From positions 38,322-102,321 of the forward strand of contig NZ_LXEU01000002.1 in assembly GCF_001654985.1 (NCBI RefSeq): a stretch of DNA of 64,000 bases, written 5' to 3'. Origin of the DNA: Kluyvera georgiana ATCC 51603 (GTDB taxonomy: Bacteria; Pseudomonadota; Gammaproteobacteria; Enterobacterales; Enterobacteriaceae). Below the pieces are notes generated by a model that was not told the origin of the DNA, made no database searches, and saw only the letters and a list, made by a program, of their open reading frames with translations. Numbering within the stretch: position 1 is the first letter of the stretch; every line of letters begins with the position of its first letter. The translations under genes and the position numbers were made by a program. Positions 1-9,215 of the stretch are shown here, piece by piece.

Positions 1-195
1 ATTATCGGCTTCGATAACATTTCGCTGGCCGAATTCTGCGACCCACCGTTAACCACCGTCTCTCAACCGCGTTTTGATATTGGCCGTGAAGCCATGCTGC
101 TACTGCTAAACCAGCTCAGCGGGCAGTTTGTTGATAGTGGTTCCCGTCTACTCGACTGCGAACTGATCGTTCGCGGCAGTACAAGCAAAATTTGA
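1..195 (+). CDS. cytR: CytR nucleoside repressor, C-terminal end (partial)
   Basis: Frame 1 is open from the window edge to a TGA at 193-195 and encodes the last 64 residues of a LacI-family repressor. The reading includes IIGFDNISLAEF and ends RGSTSKI, as expected for the effector-binding domain of CytR, which represses nucleoside uptake and catabolism together with CRP. The identification rests on this C-terminal piece and on the next gene being ftsN, which follows cytR in E. coli. The DNA-binding N-terminus lies outside the window. Confidence 0.85.
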   Translation: MIGFDNISLAEFCDPPLTTVSQPRFDIGREAMLLLLNQLSGQFVDSGSRLLDCELIVRGSTSKI

Positions 196-293
196 GGTAA
201 AGCCGGGCGCTTTAGGACTTGCTTGTCTGGTCAAAGCCCCGTCGCTTAAGTAACATGTCGGGCTAACTAACGGAAAAAGACAGCGAAACGATA

Positions 294-1265
294 GTGGCAC
301 AACGAGACTATGTACGCCGCGGCCAGCAGGCACCTTCGCGGCGCAAGAACAGCGCTTCACGGAATACACGGAAAAAGCAGAGTAACTTTCCGGCAGTCTC
401 TCCTGCCATGGTGGCAATTGCTGCTGCGGTAGTGGTCGCTTTTATCGGCGGTTTGTACTTCATCACGCATCATAAAAAAGAAGACGCCGAATCCCTGCAA
501 AGCCGCCAGATGACCGGTAACGGCCTGCCGCCGAAGCCGGAAGAACGCTGGCGCTATATTAAAGAGCTGGAAAGCCGCCAGCCGGGCGTACGTGCGCCAA
601 CGGAACCGTCCGCGGGCGGGGAAGTCATCAACCCGAATCAGCTTACCGACGAACAGCGCCAGCTGCTGGCACAAATGCAGGCGGATATGCGCCAACAGCC
701 CACGCAGTTGACCGAAGTGCCGTGGAACGAGCAGACGCCAGCACAACGCCAGCAAACGCTGCAACGCCAGCGTCTTGCCCAGCAAGCGCAGCAGCAGTCA
801 CAACAGCAGCAGTGGACGCAAACGCAGCCGGTACAGGCGCCGCAAACCCGCACCACACAGCCGGCGCAGCAGCCACGTCAAACGCAGACTCAGCAGCAGC
901 CGAAAGCCGTTGCGTCGAACTCGCCGTATCAGGATCTGCTGCAAACACCGGCCCACACGGCTTCACAGCCCAAAACCCAGGCCGCTGCGCCGGTAACGCA
1001 TGAAACGACGCCGCCGAAGGCGACCGAGAAAAAAGATGAACGCCGCTGGATGGTTCAGTGTGGTTCCTTCAAAGGTGCCGAACAGGCGGAAACCGTCCGC
1101 GCTCAGCTGGCGTTTGAAGGCTTCGACTCGAAGATCACCACCAACAACGGCTGGAACCGCGTGGTCATCGGCCCGGTGAAAGGTAAGGATAACGCCGACA
1201 GCACCATCGCCCGTTTGAAGATGGCGGGTCACGGAAACTGCATCAGGCTCGCTTCAGGGGGTTGA
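294..1265 (+). CDS. ftsN: Cell division protein FtsN
   Basis: FtsN is a bitopic inner-membrane protein of the divisome that triggers septal peptidoglycan synthesis through FtsA and FtsQLB/FtsWI. The 323-residue product has a basic cytoplasmic tail (MAQRDYVRRG), one membrane segment at about residues 36-58, an essential periplasmic region with the WRYIKELESRQPG stretch, a long Gln-rich linker at about 140-205, and a C-terminal SPOR domain from about residue 246 that binds denuded glycan strands. The start is GTG at 294, giving the same MAQRDYVRR beginning as E. coli. The linker is the only part that clearly differs from E. coli. It follows cytR and precedes hslVU. Confidence 0.97.
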   Translation: MAQRDYVRRGQQAPSRRKNSASRNTRKKQSNFPAVSPAMVAIAAAVVVAFIGGLYFITHHKKEDAESLQSRQMTGNGLPPKPEERWRYIKELESRQPGVRAPTEPSAGGEVINPNQLTDEQRQLLAQMQADMRQQPTQLTEVPWNEQTPAQRQQTLQRQRLAQQAQQQSQQQQWTQTQPVQAPQTRTTQPAQQPRQTQTQQQPKAVASNSPYQDLLQTPAHTASQPKTQAAAPVTHETTPPKATEKKDERRWMVQCGSFKGAEQAETVRAQLAFEGFDSKITTNNGWNRVVIGPVKGKDNADSTIARLKMAGHGNCIRLASGG

Positions 1266-1289
1266 AACCCCCAAAAACCCCCCCATCTA
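1262..1289 (+). promoter_or_regulatory. Sigma-32 heat-shock promoter of hslVU
   Basis: TTGAAA at 1262-1267 and CCCCATCTA at 1281-1289 are separated by 13 bases, matching the sigma-32 consensus. The -35 element overlaps the ftsN stop codon. hslVU is a known heat-shock operon in E. coli, and the same C-rich spacer is found there. Confidence 0.8.
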
Positions 1290-1302
1290 TACTTACATTC
1301 TG

Positions 1303-1321
1303 CCCCGTACGCGGTACGGGG
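1303..1321 (+). promoter_or_regulatory. 5' UTR stem-loop of hslVU mRNA
   Basis: CCCCGTAC at 1303-1310 and GTACGGGG at 1314-1321 form a perfect 8-bp stem with a GCG loop about 35 bases before the hslV start. A conserved hairpin at this position in E. coli hslVU is reported to stabilise the message. There is no following T-run, so it is not a terminator. Confidence 0.65.
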
Positions 1322-1354
1322 CCACTCTATCCGTATTGGTAAAGGGGTCTGCTC

Positions 1355-1885
1355 GTGACAACAATAGTAAGTGTTCGCCGTAACGGCAACGTCGTCATTG
1401 CCGGGGATGGTCAGGCCACGCTGGGCAATACCGTCATGAAAGGCAACGTGAAAAAAGTTCGCCGTCTGTACAACGACAAAGTGATCGCCGGTTTTGCGGG
1501 CGGTACTGCGGACGCCTTCACGCTGTTCGAACTGTTTGAACGTAAACTGGAAATGCACCAGGGCCACCTGGTTAAAGCCGCCGTGGAGCTGGCGAAAGAC
1601 TGGCGTACCGACCGCATGCTGCGCAAACTCGAAGCGCTGCTTGCCGTGGCCGATGAAACCGCTTCGCTGATCATCACCGGTAACGGCGATGTCATCCAGC
1701 CAGAAAACGACCTGATTGCCATCGGCTCTGGCGGCCCATACGCCCAGGCCGCGGCCCGTGCGCTGTTGGAAAATACCGATATGAACGCGCGTGATATCGC
1801 GGTGAAAGCGTTGGATATTGCAGGTGATATCTGCATTTATACCAACCACAACCACACCATTGAAGAATTACCGTCTAAGGCGTAA
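1355..1885 (+). CDS. hslV: ATP-dependent protease peptidase subunit HslV
   Basis: HslV is the proteolytic double-hexamer ring of the HslVU protease in the cytoplasm, and it degrades SulA, RpoH and misfolded proteins. The 176-residue product begins MTTIVSVRR; removal of Met exposes the catalytic N-terminal threonine typical of proteasome beta-type subunits. The GDGQATLG and GSGGPYA segments are family hallmarks. The start is GTG at 1355, placing Thr at residue 2 as the mechanism requires. hslU follows after 9 bases in the same heat-shock operon. Confidence 0.97.
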   Translation: MTTIVSVRRNGNVVIAGDGQATLGNTVMKGNVKKVRRLYNDKVIAGFAGGTADAFTLFELFERKLEMHQGHLVKAAVELAKDWRTDRMLRKLEALLAVADETASLIITGNGDVIQPENDLIAIGSGGPYAQAAARALLENTDMNARDIAVKALDIAGDICIYTNHNHTIEELPSKA

Positions 1886-1894
1886 GGATCTCCC

Positions 1895-3229
1895 ATGTCT
1901 GAAATGACCCCACGCGAAATTGTCAGCGAACTGGACAAACACATCATCGGCCAGGACGCCGCGAAGCGCTCCGTCGCGATTGCCTTACGTAACCGCTGGC
2001 GTCGTATGCAGCTTGATGAAGAGCTGCGCCACGAAGTCACGCCGAAAAACATTCTGATGATCGGCCCAACCGGCGTCGGTAAAACCGAAATCGCCCGTCG
2101 TCTGGCCAAGCTCGCCAACGCGCCGTTCATCAAAGTTGAAGCCACCAAGTTCACCGAAGTGGGCTATGTGGGTAAAGAAGTTGACTCCATCATCCGCGAT
2201 CTGACCGATTCGGCGATCAAGATGGTGCGCGTACAGTCGATCGAAAAAAACCGCTACCGTGCGGAAGAGATGGCGGAAGAGCGAATTCTCGACGTGCTGA
2301 TCCCGCCGGCCAAAAACAACTGGGGCCAGGCTGAACAGCCGTCTGAACCGTCGGCAGCGCGCCAGGCATTCCGCAAGAAGCTGCGTGAAGGCCAACTTGA
2401 CGACAAAGAGATTGAAATCGATCTCGCCGCTGCGCCGATGGGCGTAGAAATCATGGCGCCTCCGGGTATGGAAGAGATGACCAGCCAGCTGCAGTCCATG
2501 TTCCAGAACCTGGGCGGCCAGAAGCAGAAACCGCGTAAGCTGAAAATCAAAGATGCGATGAAGCTGTTGATTGAAGAAGAAGCGGCGAAGCTGGTCAACC
2601 CGGAAGAGCTGAAACAGGACGCCATTGACGCGGTTGAGCAGCACGGCATCGTGTTCATCGACGAAATCGACAAAATCTGTAAGCGCGGCGGTAACTCCTC
2701 CGGCCCGGACGTTTCTCGTGAAGGCGTTCAGCGCGATCTGCTGCCGCTGGTTGAAGGCTGCACCGTCTCCACCAAACACGGCATGGTCAAAACCGACCAT
2801 ATCCTGTTTATCGCTTCCGGCGCGTTCCAGGTGGCAAGCCCGTCAGATCTGATCCCTGAACTGCAGGGCCGTCTGCCGATTCGCGTTGAGCTGAAAGCGC
2901 TGACCACCCAGGACTTCGAGCGTATTCTGACCGAACCAAACGCCTCCGTGACCGTGCAGTACAAAGCGCTGATGGCCACCGAAGGGGTGAACATTGAGTT
3001 CACCGAGTCCGGCATCAAGCGCATTGCCGAGGCGGCATGGCAGGTCAACGAAACCACCGAAAACATTGGTGCGCGTCGTCTGCATACCGTTCTCGAGCGC
3101 CTGATGGAAGATATCTCCTACGACGCCAGCGATCTCAATGGCCAGAGCATCACAATTGATGCGGAATACGTGAGTAAGCATCTGGATGCATTAGTCGCAG
3201 ATGAAGATCTGAGCCGTTTTATCCTATAA
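1895..3229 (+). CDS. hslU: HslU AAA+ unfoldase of the HslVU protease
   Basis: HslU is the ATPase ring that unfolds substrates and threads them into HslV. The 444-residue protein has an N-terminal AAA+ core with Walker A GPTGVGKT at residues 57-64, Walker B with [11 protein letters not shown] in the second half of the core, an intervening I domain rich in Met/Glu/Lys, and the C-terminal tail LSRFIL that docks between HslV subunits. Length agrees with E. coli (443). It is the last gene of the operon: a strong intrinsic terminator follows. Confidence 0.97.
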   Translation: MSEMTPREIVSELDKHIIGQDAAKRSVAIALRNRWRRMQLDEELRHEVTPKNILMIGPTGVGKTEIARRLAKLANAPFIKVEATKFTEVGYVGKEVDSIIRDLTDSAIKMVRVQSIEKNRYRAEEMAEERILDVLIPPAKNNWGQAEQPSEPSAARQAFRKKLREGQLDDKEIEIDLAAAPMGVEIMAPPGMEEMTSQLQSMFQNLGGQKQKPRKLKIKDAMKLLIEEEAAKLVNPEELKQDAIDAVEQHGIVFIDEIDKICKRGGNSSGPDVSREGVQRDLLPLVEGCTVSTKHGMVKTDHILFIASGAFQVASPSDLIPELQGRLPIRVELKALTTQDFERILTEPNASVTVQYKALMATEGVNIEFTESGIKRIAEAAWQVNETTENIGARRLHTVLERLMEDISYDASDLNGQSITIDAEYVSKHLDALVADEDLSRFIL

Positions 3230-3259
3230 TCGCGGTCACTGCATTTTCATCTTTAATTG

Positions 3260-3284
3260 ATGGGGCTGAAAAGCCCCATTTTTA
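3260..3284 (+). terminator. Intrinsic terminator of hslVU
   Basis: ATGGGGCT-GAAA-AGCCCCAT is an 8-bp GC-rich stem with a GAAA loop followed by TTTTT, 31 bases after the hslU stop. Confidence 0.9.
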
Positions 3285-3297
3285 TTGGCTGATTACT

Positions 3298-4224
3298 ATG
3301 ACAAATACACCTGTAAGCCGCACTCAGGCCTGGCTGGAAAGCCTGCGTCCCAAAACATTGCCTCTGGCCTGCGCGGCGATTATCGTCGGTACCACCCTCG
3401 CCTGGTGGCAGGGCCACTTTGATGCGGGCGTCGCCGTGCTGTCGCTGATCACCGCCAGCCTGCTGCAAATTCTCTCTAACCTCGCCAACGACTACGGCGA
3501 TGCGGTTAAAGGCAGCGACAAGCCGGACCGCATCGGGCCGCTGCGCGGGATGCAAAAAGGAGTGATTACCCAGCAGCAGATGAAGCGCGCGCTGATTATC
3601 ACCGTCGGCTTGATTTGCGTCTCCGGCCTTGCTCTGCTGTTCACCGCGTCCCAGACGACCGGCGACTTTATCGGTTTCCTGGTGCTGGGGCTGCTGGCGA
3701 TTATCGCCGCCATCACCTATACCGTCGGCACGCGCCCGTATGGCTATATCGGCCTTGGCGATATTTCCGTGCTCATCTTCTTCGGCTGGTTGAGCGTTAT
3801 CGGTAGCTGGTACTTACAGACTCACAGCCTGAGCAGCGCGATTATCCTACCCGCCACCGCCTGCGGTTTGCTGGCCACGGCGGTGCTGAATATCAATAAC
3901 CTGCGCGATATCGACAGCGATCGTGAGAACGGCAAAAACACGCTGGCAGTGCGTTTAGGGCCGGTTAACGCCCGCCGCTATCACGTTTGCCTGCTGATGG
4001 GTACGCTGGTGTGTCTGGCGCTGTTTAACCTCATCTCCCTGCACAGCCCGTGGGGCTGGCTGTTTATCCTCAGCGCACCGCTGCTGGTGAAACAGGCCCG
4101 CTACGTGGTGCGTGAACGCTCGCCGCAGGCGATGCCGCCGATGCTGGAAAAAACGGTGAAAGGCGCGCTGCTGACTAACCTACTGTTCGTCATTGGGATT
4201 GTGCTCAGCAAGACGTTCGCTTAA
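3298..4224 (+). CDS. menA: 1,4-dihydroxy-2-naphthoate polyprenyltransferase MenA
   Basis: MenA prenylates 1,4-dihydroxy-2-naphthoate with an all-trans octaprenyl chain to form demethylmenaquinone in the inner membrane. The 308-residue protein is a UbiA-family polytopic membrane protein. It has the first Asp-rich motif NDYGD at residues 64-68 and a second one in NLRDIDSDRENGKNTLA, which bind magnesium-diphosphate. Several long hydrophobic segments run to the C-terminus. The length equals E. coli MenA. It sits between hslU and rraA as in E. coli and starts about 14 bases after the hslU terminator. Confidence 0.96.
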   Translation: MTNTPVSRTQAWLESLRPKTLPLACAAIIVGTTLAWWQGHFDAGVAVLSLITASLLQILSNLANDYGDAVKGSDKPDRIGPLRGMQKGVITQQQMKRALIITVGLICVSGLALLFTASQTTGDFIGFLVLGLLAIIAAITYTVGTRPYGYIGLGDISVLIFFGWLSVIGSWYLQTHSLSSAIILPATACGLLATAVLNINNLRDIDSDRENGKNTLAVRLGPVNARRYHVCLLMGTLVCLALFNLISLHSPWGWLFILSAPLLVKQARYVVRERSPQAMPPMLEKTVKGALLTNLLFVIGIVLSKTFA

Positions 4225-4254
4225 CTGACAAATATCAATTAACAATTGATGATT

Positions 4255-4284
4255 TTGCCAACAATGCGTAGAGCGCGATATACT
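4255..4284 (+). promoter_or_regulatory. Probable rraA promoter
   Basis: TTGCCA at 4255-4260 and TATACT at 4279-4284 are spaced by 18 bases, 32 bases before the rraA start. A 7-bp inverted repeat (ATCAATT/AATTGAT, 4234-4250) lies just upstream and could bind a regulator. This is a motif match only. Confidence 0.5.
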
Positions 4285-4316
4285 AAAATAACTCGCAGCA
4301 ACTGAGCGTTAATCCT

Positions 4317-4802
4317 ATGAAATACGATACTTCCGAGCTTTGCGACATCTACCAGGAAGATGTCAACGTAGTAGAACCCCTGTTCTCTAACTTTGGCGGA
4401 CGGCTGTCGTTCGGTGGGCAAATCATCACCGTGAAATGTTTCGAGGATAACGGGTTGCTGTACGATCTGCTCGAACAGAACGGCCGTGGCCGCATTCTGC
4501 TGGTCGACGGCGGCGGTTCTGTCCGCCGTGCGCTGATCGACGCCGACCTCGCCCGTCTGGCCACTCAAAACGAGTGGGAAGGCATCGTGGTGTACGGCGC
4601 GGTGCGTCAGGTTGATGATTTAGAAGAGCTGGATATCGGCATCCAGGCTATTGCCGCCATTCCGGTCGGCGCAGCAGGTGAAGGCATCGGCGAAAGCGAC
4701 GTGCGCGTCAACTTCGGCGGCGTGACCTTCTTCTCCGGCGATCATCTCTATGCCGATAACACCGGCATTATTCTGTCGGAAGATGCGCTGGATATTGAAT
4801 AA
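4317..4802 (+). CDS. rraA: Regulator of ribonuclease activity A (RraA)
   Basis: RraA is a ring-forming protein that binds the C-terminal scaffold of RNase E and inhibits mRNA decay. It was first misnamed MenG because it lies next to menA. The 161-residue product carries the MenG/RraA-fold signature [15 protein letters not shown] followed by GIVVYGAVR, and its length equals the E. coli protein. The start ATG at 4317 has a modest Shine-Dalgarno region. A very strong terminator follows the stop. In E. coli the next gene is zapB; here an unrelated convergent esterase follows. Confidence 0.95.
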   Translation: MKYDTSELCDIYQEDVNVVEPLFSNFGGRLSFGGQIITVKCFEDNGLLYDLLEQNGRGRILLVDGGGSVRRALIDADLARLATQNEWEGIVVYGAVRQVDDLEELDIGIQAIAAIPVGAAGEGIGESDVRVNFGGVTFFSGDHLYADNTGIILSEDALDIE

Positions 4803-4812
4803 GTTCGATAGC

Positions 4813-4844
4813 ATCGGGGAAGCGTACGCTTCCCCGATTTTTTA
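4813..4844 (+). terminator. Terminator between rraA and the esterase
   Basis: ATCGGGGAAGC and GCTTCCCCGAT form an 11-bp stem around GTAC, followed by TTTTTTA. It serves rraA and lies just beyond the convergent esterase stop. Confidence 0.92.
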
Positions 4845-4847
4845 GCC

Positions 4848-5837
4848 TTAGCGCTGCACCCACGGTTCACCGCGAATAAAGGCCACCGTATCCCTCAGCA
4901 GCGCCTCCGCCTGCACCAGTACTCCCACTTTATCCATAAACGCATGAACCATTCCGCAGTAGCGTACGGATGTCACATCGACGCCCGCACGGCGAGCCTG
5001 GTTTGCAAAAGCATCAACCTGTAGCCGCAGCGGGTCAAATTCACCGCAGCAGAGCAACACTGGAGGCAGCGCCGCCAATAGCGCCGGATCGGCATACAGC
5101 GGAGAGATGAAAGGATGACGGCAATCTGTTTTGCCCGCATACCACTGCGCCACCTGCCCCATCGAAGCGTAAAACCCGTTGAGATAGCCATCGATCAGCG
5201 TTTTATCCTCCGTCGCCGGGTAGCGGGCGGTGTCGATGAGCTCAGCGTCGGGGACAAGCGTCGTCGCGGGATAGTAGCCCACCACCCGGGAGAGGTAATA
5301 CGTGCCTAACGTGACGTCCAGCAGCGCGGTGACCAGGCTAAGATTGCCGCCGGCGGAATCCCCGGCAACCACAATACGCTGCGGGTCCACGCCGCACTCG
5401 TCAGCATGCAGATGAAGCCAACGTAGCGCGGCGTAACAATCCAGCAGCGCCGCAGGATAAGGCCGCTCCGGGGCCAGCGCGTAATCGACGGAAACCACCG
5501 TCAGCGCGCCGAGATCGGCCAATGCCCGGCAAGGGTACTCGACGTTGTCCAGCGAGCCGCCGAAGAAACCGCCGCCGTGCAGGAACAGAATGGCGGGCGT
5601 AGGTGACTTATCTTCATCACAACGGTAGATACGTACGTTAACGTGACCATCAATAATCTGGTTGCGGATGGTCATCCTGCGGGTATGGATGTCCCGCGCG
5701 GGCCAGCCCATGCCATCCCGCAGCGCCAGCAGGTCCGGTACTTCGTGGCCGGCCCCCTGTGCCATGGCCTGTAATTCGTCCACCGCCTGTGGATCAAGCG
5801 CACCGGCCTGTGCCGTATACTGCACATAATCATTCAT
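4848..5837 (-). CDS. Alpha/beta-hydrolase esterase, hormone-sensitive-lipase family
   Basis: A 329-residue serine esterase of the hormone-sensitive lipase (Aes/family IV) type. The oxyanion motif HGGG is at residues 87-90, the nucleophile elbow GDSAG at 159-163 (Ser161), and the acid and base are probably Asp268 (EFDPLR) and His298 (MVHAF). There is no signal peptide, so it should be cytoplasmic and cleave short-chain esters or lactones. It is last in the order AraC regulator, MFS transporter, esterase; its start overlaps the transporter stop by 8 bases, so the two are co-translated. The substrate is unknown. Together they suggest uptake and hydrolysis of an esterified compound. This gene is not at this place in K-12. 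Confidence 0.85.
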   Translation of the reverse strand: MNDYVQYTAQAGALDPQAVDELQAMAQGAGHEVPDLLALRDGMGWPARDIHTRRMTIRNQIIDGHVNVRIYRCDEDKSPTPAILFLHGGGFFGGSLDNVEYPCRALADLGALTVVSVDYALAPERPYPAALLDCYAALRWLHLHADECGVDPQRIVVAGDSAGGNLSLVTALLDVTLGTYYLSRVVGYYPATTLVPDAELIDTARYPATEDKTLIDGYLNGFYASMGQVAQWYAGKTDCRHPFISPLYADPALLAALPPVLLCCGEFDPLRLQVDAFANQARRAGVDVTSVRYCGMVHAFMDKVGVLVQAEALLRDTVAFIRGEPWVQR

Positions 5838-7008
5838 GGTTAGTTGCTCCTTTCATCATTCGCTGCCCCAGCAGATAGCCGCTGTGTGCCACGGCGGTCG
5901 CGATAAACAGCACGCCGTAAGCCGTTATTGGGAAAAAGATATCGCTGCGCCCGCCCACCATCTGAATCATGCGGATGACCCACGGATGCAGGAAGACGCC
6001 GAAGTTAATGCCAATCAGCAAAATCGACGAGGTCACGGTCTGCCTATCTGGTGCGCTGACCGCCGCCGCGCAGCTGAAGAAGTAGGGGATCACAAAGGCG
6101 AAGACAAAGCCCGCCGCCAGCACGCTAATGGCGGTTGCCGCCAGGCTGGTTGAATACGCCAGCAGCACCAGCGCAGCGCCGATAATCAGCAGCGACAGCG
6201 GCAGAATCGCGTGGCCCAGCTTTTTGCTCACCTGGCCAAACAGAATGCCGCCGGGGAAAGAGATCACCGTCGATAGCGTCAGCAGCAGGCTTGCTCCGGC
6301 GGCATCGCTATAGCCCACGGTGGTCACGACCGTCGCCAGCTTAAAAATCAGAATCATATAGCCCGCGAAAATGTAGAACAGGTACAGCGCGTAGCCCGGC
6401 ACGCGCCAGTCTATTCGCCCGCTTCGGGTCTCCGCCGCTGCGCGCGAAACGGTGCGGGTGGCCGGAATGTTGAGGCCAAACAGGACGATGGGGATCAGCG
6501 TCAGGAAGTAGATCAGAAATACGCTGTGCCAGCCGTGCGCAATCAGCTGGCTTATCAGCAACGTCATCAACGCGCTGCCGATGGCAGAAACCGCGTTCTG
6601 GTAGCCCAGCAAAGTGGCGCGTTCATCACCGTCAAAATACTGGCAAATCAGGCTATATGAGAGGGAGTTAAACAGCCCGATACCGCAGCCGAGCATAAAC
6701 CGCGAGAACAGAATGACGTCATAGCTCTCACTAAATACCGGCACGCAGCCAGCCACCAGCGCCAGCACCAGCCCCGCCATCACCGTTTTCTTGTCGCCGA
6801 GCAGACGAACAAAAAAAGGCGCGAGAACCACCAGCAGCAAAATACCAAAGTTTGTGACCGATACCGTCAGCTCGATATCCGCCAGCGCGCGCTGCGGAAA
6901 AGCGCCGAGCATCAGCGGGATGGCCGCCGCGACCGCCGGGCCCGACATGTTGATGAGCGAAATTGACAAGAGCGATGTTTTAAACAGCACGCGTTTTTGT
7001 TGTCCCAT
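5830..7008 (-). CDS. MFS transporter of the esterase/AraC block
   Basis: A 392-residue polytopic protein with about twelve hydrophobic segments in two halves, and a central cytoplasmic loop rich in Arg (residues about 190-205). A GDKK turn in the loop between TM2 and TM3 matches the position of the MFS motif A. It belongs to the major facilitator superfamily, probably the cyanate/aromatic or drug:H+ branches, but the substrate cannot be read from the sequence. I chose the ATG at 7008 (MGQQKR), preceded by an AGGCAAAGG ribosome site, over an upstream TTG at 7023. It overlaps the esterase start by 8 bases. Its operon partner suggests import of an ester substrate or export of a product. Confidence 0.82.
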   Translation of the reverse strand: MGQQKRVLFKTSLLSISLINMSGPAVAAAIPLMLGAFPQRALADIELTVSVTNFGILLLVVLAPFFVRLLGDKKTVMAGLVLALVAGCVPVFSESYDVILFSRFMLGCGIGLFNSLSYSLICQYFDGDERATLLGYQNAVSAIGSALMTLLISQLIAHGWHSVFLIYFLTLIPIVLFGLNIPATRTVSRAAAETRSGRIDWRVPGYALYLFYIFAGYMILIFKLATVVTTVGYSDAAGASLLLTLSTVISFPGGILFGQVSKKLGHAILPLSLLIIGAALVLLAYSTSLAATAISVLAAGFVFAFVIPYFFSCAAAVSAPDRQTVTSSILLIGINFGVFLHPWVIRMIQMVGGRSDIFFPITAYGVLFIATAVAHSGYLLGQRMMKGATNHE

Positions 7009-7130
7009 AAGCCTTTGCCTCAATTTGAAGTCAGCAGGCAGCAGGATAGGACGGGCGTTTTTTCAGCAACAGGCGATTTCCTGGCGAAAAAACGGTCAAA
7101 TTATACTTTTCAACGCTAGCTCACACATGT

Positions 7131-7988
7131 TCAGCGTCGTGACTTGCGGTACTGCAGCGGCGTCATGCCGTGCGCCTGTTTGAAGTAGTAGGCAAAGGAT
7201 TTAAAATTCGGAAAACCACAGCGCTCAGCGATGGTTTGTACCTGCAAATTGCTATCAAACAGCAGCACCATCGCGGCGTTAAGGCGTACGGATACCAGAT
7301 ACTCATGAAAGGTGCGGCCTACGCTCTGACGGAAGCTGTGCGCCAGCCAGGTTTCAGAGAGATAAAAGCGCCGTGCGACGTCGGCCATGGCGATCTTCTC
7401 GTGGTAATGGCTATCAATCCACTCAGTTATCCGGCTCATTTTTTCGGTAGGGTTTATATTCCGATAGCGATAGCGATTTTGCTGCTGAGCAAAGGCGCGC
7501 AGTAGCCAGTACAGCAACTGATAGGCCAGCGCATTGAGCAGCAAATTATGGCCCACATCCTGTTCACCGCACCGGGTAAGGCTGGCGGCCTGATGCAGCA
7601 AATGCTGGAGTCTGCGGTAGGCTTTGCGCTGTAACCGGGTAAACGCAGCGGCATCGGGGATGTCGAAGGACAACGTGTCCAATTCTGGGATGATGGTTAG
7701 CAGCAGCTGGCGGGGAAAGAGAACCGTTAATGCCTCGGTGGTGCCCTGCGATTGCGAAACCACCGCATGCACTTCATTGGGATTAACGACCAGGATCTGC
7801 CCGGCGCGGGTGGCGTAGGTTTTGCCGTTAATGGTAAACCCGGAGATCGTCCCGCTGAGGGTGTAGCTCAGCTCCAGCGACTTATGCCAGTGCGGCGCCA
7901 CCTGAGACGCGTTGTCGGCGTGCAAAATAAACCGGGCAAGCGTGCCGTTATCCGCGGCAATAATCTCGTGACGATATGGCCCTGGCAT
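7131..7988 (-). CDS. AraC-family transcriptional regulator
   Basis: A 285-residue regulator with an N-terminal cupin-like sensor domain (PHWHKSLELSYTLSG, then AGQILVVNPNEVHAV) and a C-terminal double helix-turn-helix of the AraC/XylS type (MADVARRFYLSETWLAHSFRQ, then IAERCGFPNFKSFAYYFKQ with GMTPLQYRKSRR at the end). The start is the ATG at 7988 with AAGGA about 8 bases upstream, not the TTG at 8015. It is transcribed towards the MFS transporter, 122 bases away, and most likely activates that transporter-esterase pair in response to the imported compound. No ortholog is known to me at this location in K-12. Confidence 0.85.
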   Translation of the reverse strand: MPGPYRHEIIAADNGTLARFILHADNASQVAPHWHKSLELSYTLSGTISGFTINGKTYATRAGQILVVNPNEVHAVVSQSQGTTEALTVLFPRQLLLTIIPELDTLSFDIPDAAAFTRLQRKAYRRLQHLLHQAASLTRCGEQDVGHNLLLNALAYQLLYWLLRAFAQQQNRYRYRNINPTEKMSRITEWIDSHYHEKIAMADVARRFYLSETWLAHSFRQSVGRTFHEYLVSVRLNAAMVLLFDSNLQVQTIAERCGFPNFKSFAYYFKQAHGMTPLQYRKSRR

Positions 7989-8013
7989 AAGCGATTCCTT
8001 CCTGGCAGATAGC

Positions 8014-8040
8014 AAAATGGGCGCATCAGGCGCCCATTTT
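8014..8040 (-). terminator. Terminator downstream of pfkA
   Basis: AAAATGGGCGC and GCGCCCATTTT form an 11-bp palindrome 15 bases after the pfkA stop, with a short T-run on the minus strand. It insulates pfkA from the AraC gene. Confidence 0.8.
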
Positions 8041-8055
8041 GTACGTTAGTCGCTG

Positions 8056-9018
8056 TTAGTACAGCTGCTTAGCGCATTCCAGCCAGTCACCTTTAAACGG
8101 ACGCTTCATGTTTTCGATCGCGTCGATGATGTCATGGTGAACCAGTTTTTCGTTCTGAATGCCGACGCAACGACCACCAAAGCCCTGCTGCAGCAGTTCA
8201 ATGGCATACGCGCCCATACGGGATGCCAGGATACGGTCGTAAGGCACCGGGGAGCCGCCGCGCTGGATGTGGCCCAGAACGGTTGCGCGCGTTTCACGGC
8301 CAGTTTCCGCTTCGATAAAGTGCGCCAGCTCGTCAACATCACACATGTGTTCGGTAATCGCGACGATGGCGTGTTTCTTACCTTTTGCGATGCCCGCTTT
8401 GATTTCTGCCACCAGGTCGTCACGTTTGAATTCGATTTCCGGCACCACGATAAACTCGCAGCCGCCCGCGATAGCTGCCGCCAGAGTCAGGTCACCGCAG
8501 TAGCGGCCCATCACTTCAACAACAGAGATACGCTGGTGAGAAGAAGAAGTATCACGCAGACGGTCAATCGCTTCTACCACGGTACTCAGCGCGGTGAAGA
8601 AGCCGATGGTGTAGTCAGTGCCTTTGATATCGTTGTCGATGGTGCCCGGCAGACCGATGCACGGGAAGCCCATTTCGGTCAGACGCATAGCGCCCATGTA
8701 AGAACCGTCACCACCAATAACCACCAGCGCATCAATGCCGCGTTTTTTCAGGTTCTCGATAGCCACGTTACGGACGTTTTCGTCGCGGAATTCCGGGAAG
8801 CGCGCGGAGCCGAGGAAGGTGCCGCCACGGTTGATCATGTCGGACACGCTGTAACGGTCAAGCGGGACCATGCGGTCTTCATACAGGCCCAGATAACCGT
8901 CGTAAATGCCCATCACTTCCAGGCCTTCCGTCAACGCCGCGCGCACCACGCCGCGAATCGCGGCGTTCATGCCTGGCGCATCACCGCCACTTGTCAACAC
9001 ACCGATTTTCTTAATCAT
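8056..9018 (-). CDS. pfkA: ATP-dependent 6-phosphofructokinase I
   Basis: PfkA phosphorylates fructose 6-phosphate to fructose 1,6-bisphosphate, the committed step of glycolysis, as an allosteric cytoplasmic tetramer. The 320-residue protein starts [20 protein letters not shown], with the GGD ATP loop near residue 11. GGDGSYMGA and [17 protein letters not shown] contain the catalytic aspartates, and EVMGRYCG contributes to substrate binding. Length equals E. coli PfkA. It faces the accessory AraC/MFS/esterase block; in K-12 the following gene in this direction would be sbp. Confidence 0.98.
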   Translation of the reverse strand: MIKKIGVLTSGGDAPGMNAAIRGVVRAALTEGLEVMGIYDGYLGLYEDRMVPLDRYSVSDMINRGGTFLGSARFPEFRDENVRNVAIENLKKRGIDALVVIGGDGSYMGAMRLTEMGFPCIGLPGTIDNDIKGTDYTIGFFTALSTVVEAIDRLRDTSSSHQRISVVEVMGRYCGDLTLAAAIAGGCEFIVVPEIEFKRDDLVAEIKAGIAKGKKHAIVAITEHMCDVDELAHFIEAETGRETRATVLGHIQRGGSPVPYDRILASRMGAYAIELLQQGFGGRCVGIQNEKLVHHDIIDAIENMKRPFKGDWLECAKQLY

Positions 9019-9215
9019 GACTACCTCTGAACTTAGGAATGCTAAAAATTAATTCTTCTGCCCGAAGCGCTCCCACAATTGGGGGAGAGAACGACTCTAT
9101 GTAGAGATAGTATATCAAGCGCTTCTTGCTGAATTGATTCAGGTCAGGCTAAGCGGCGGTTATTTATACAAATAATGCCGATTTAGCTCACACTTTGTAC
9201 AACCACTGCGAAAGT

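Noticed and set aside
680..920. CAG-rich, Gln-coding tract in ftsN as a repeat expansion
   Set aside because: A Gln-rich linker is normal for FtsN and the tract is imperfect.
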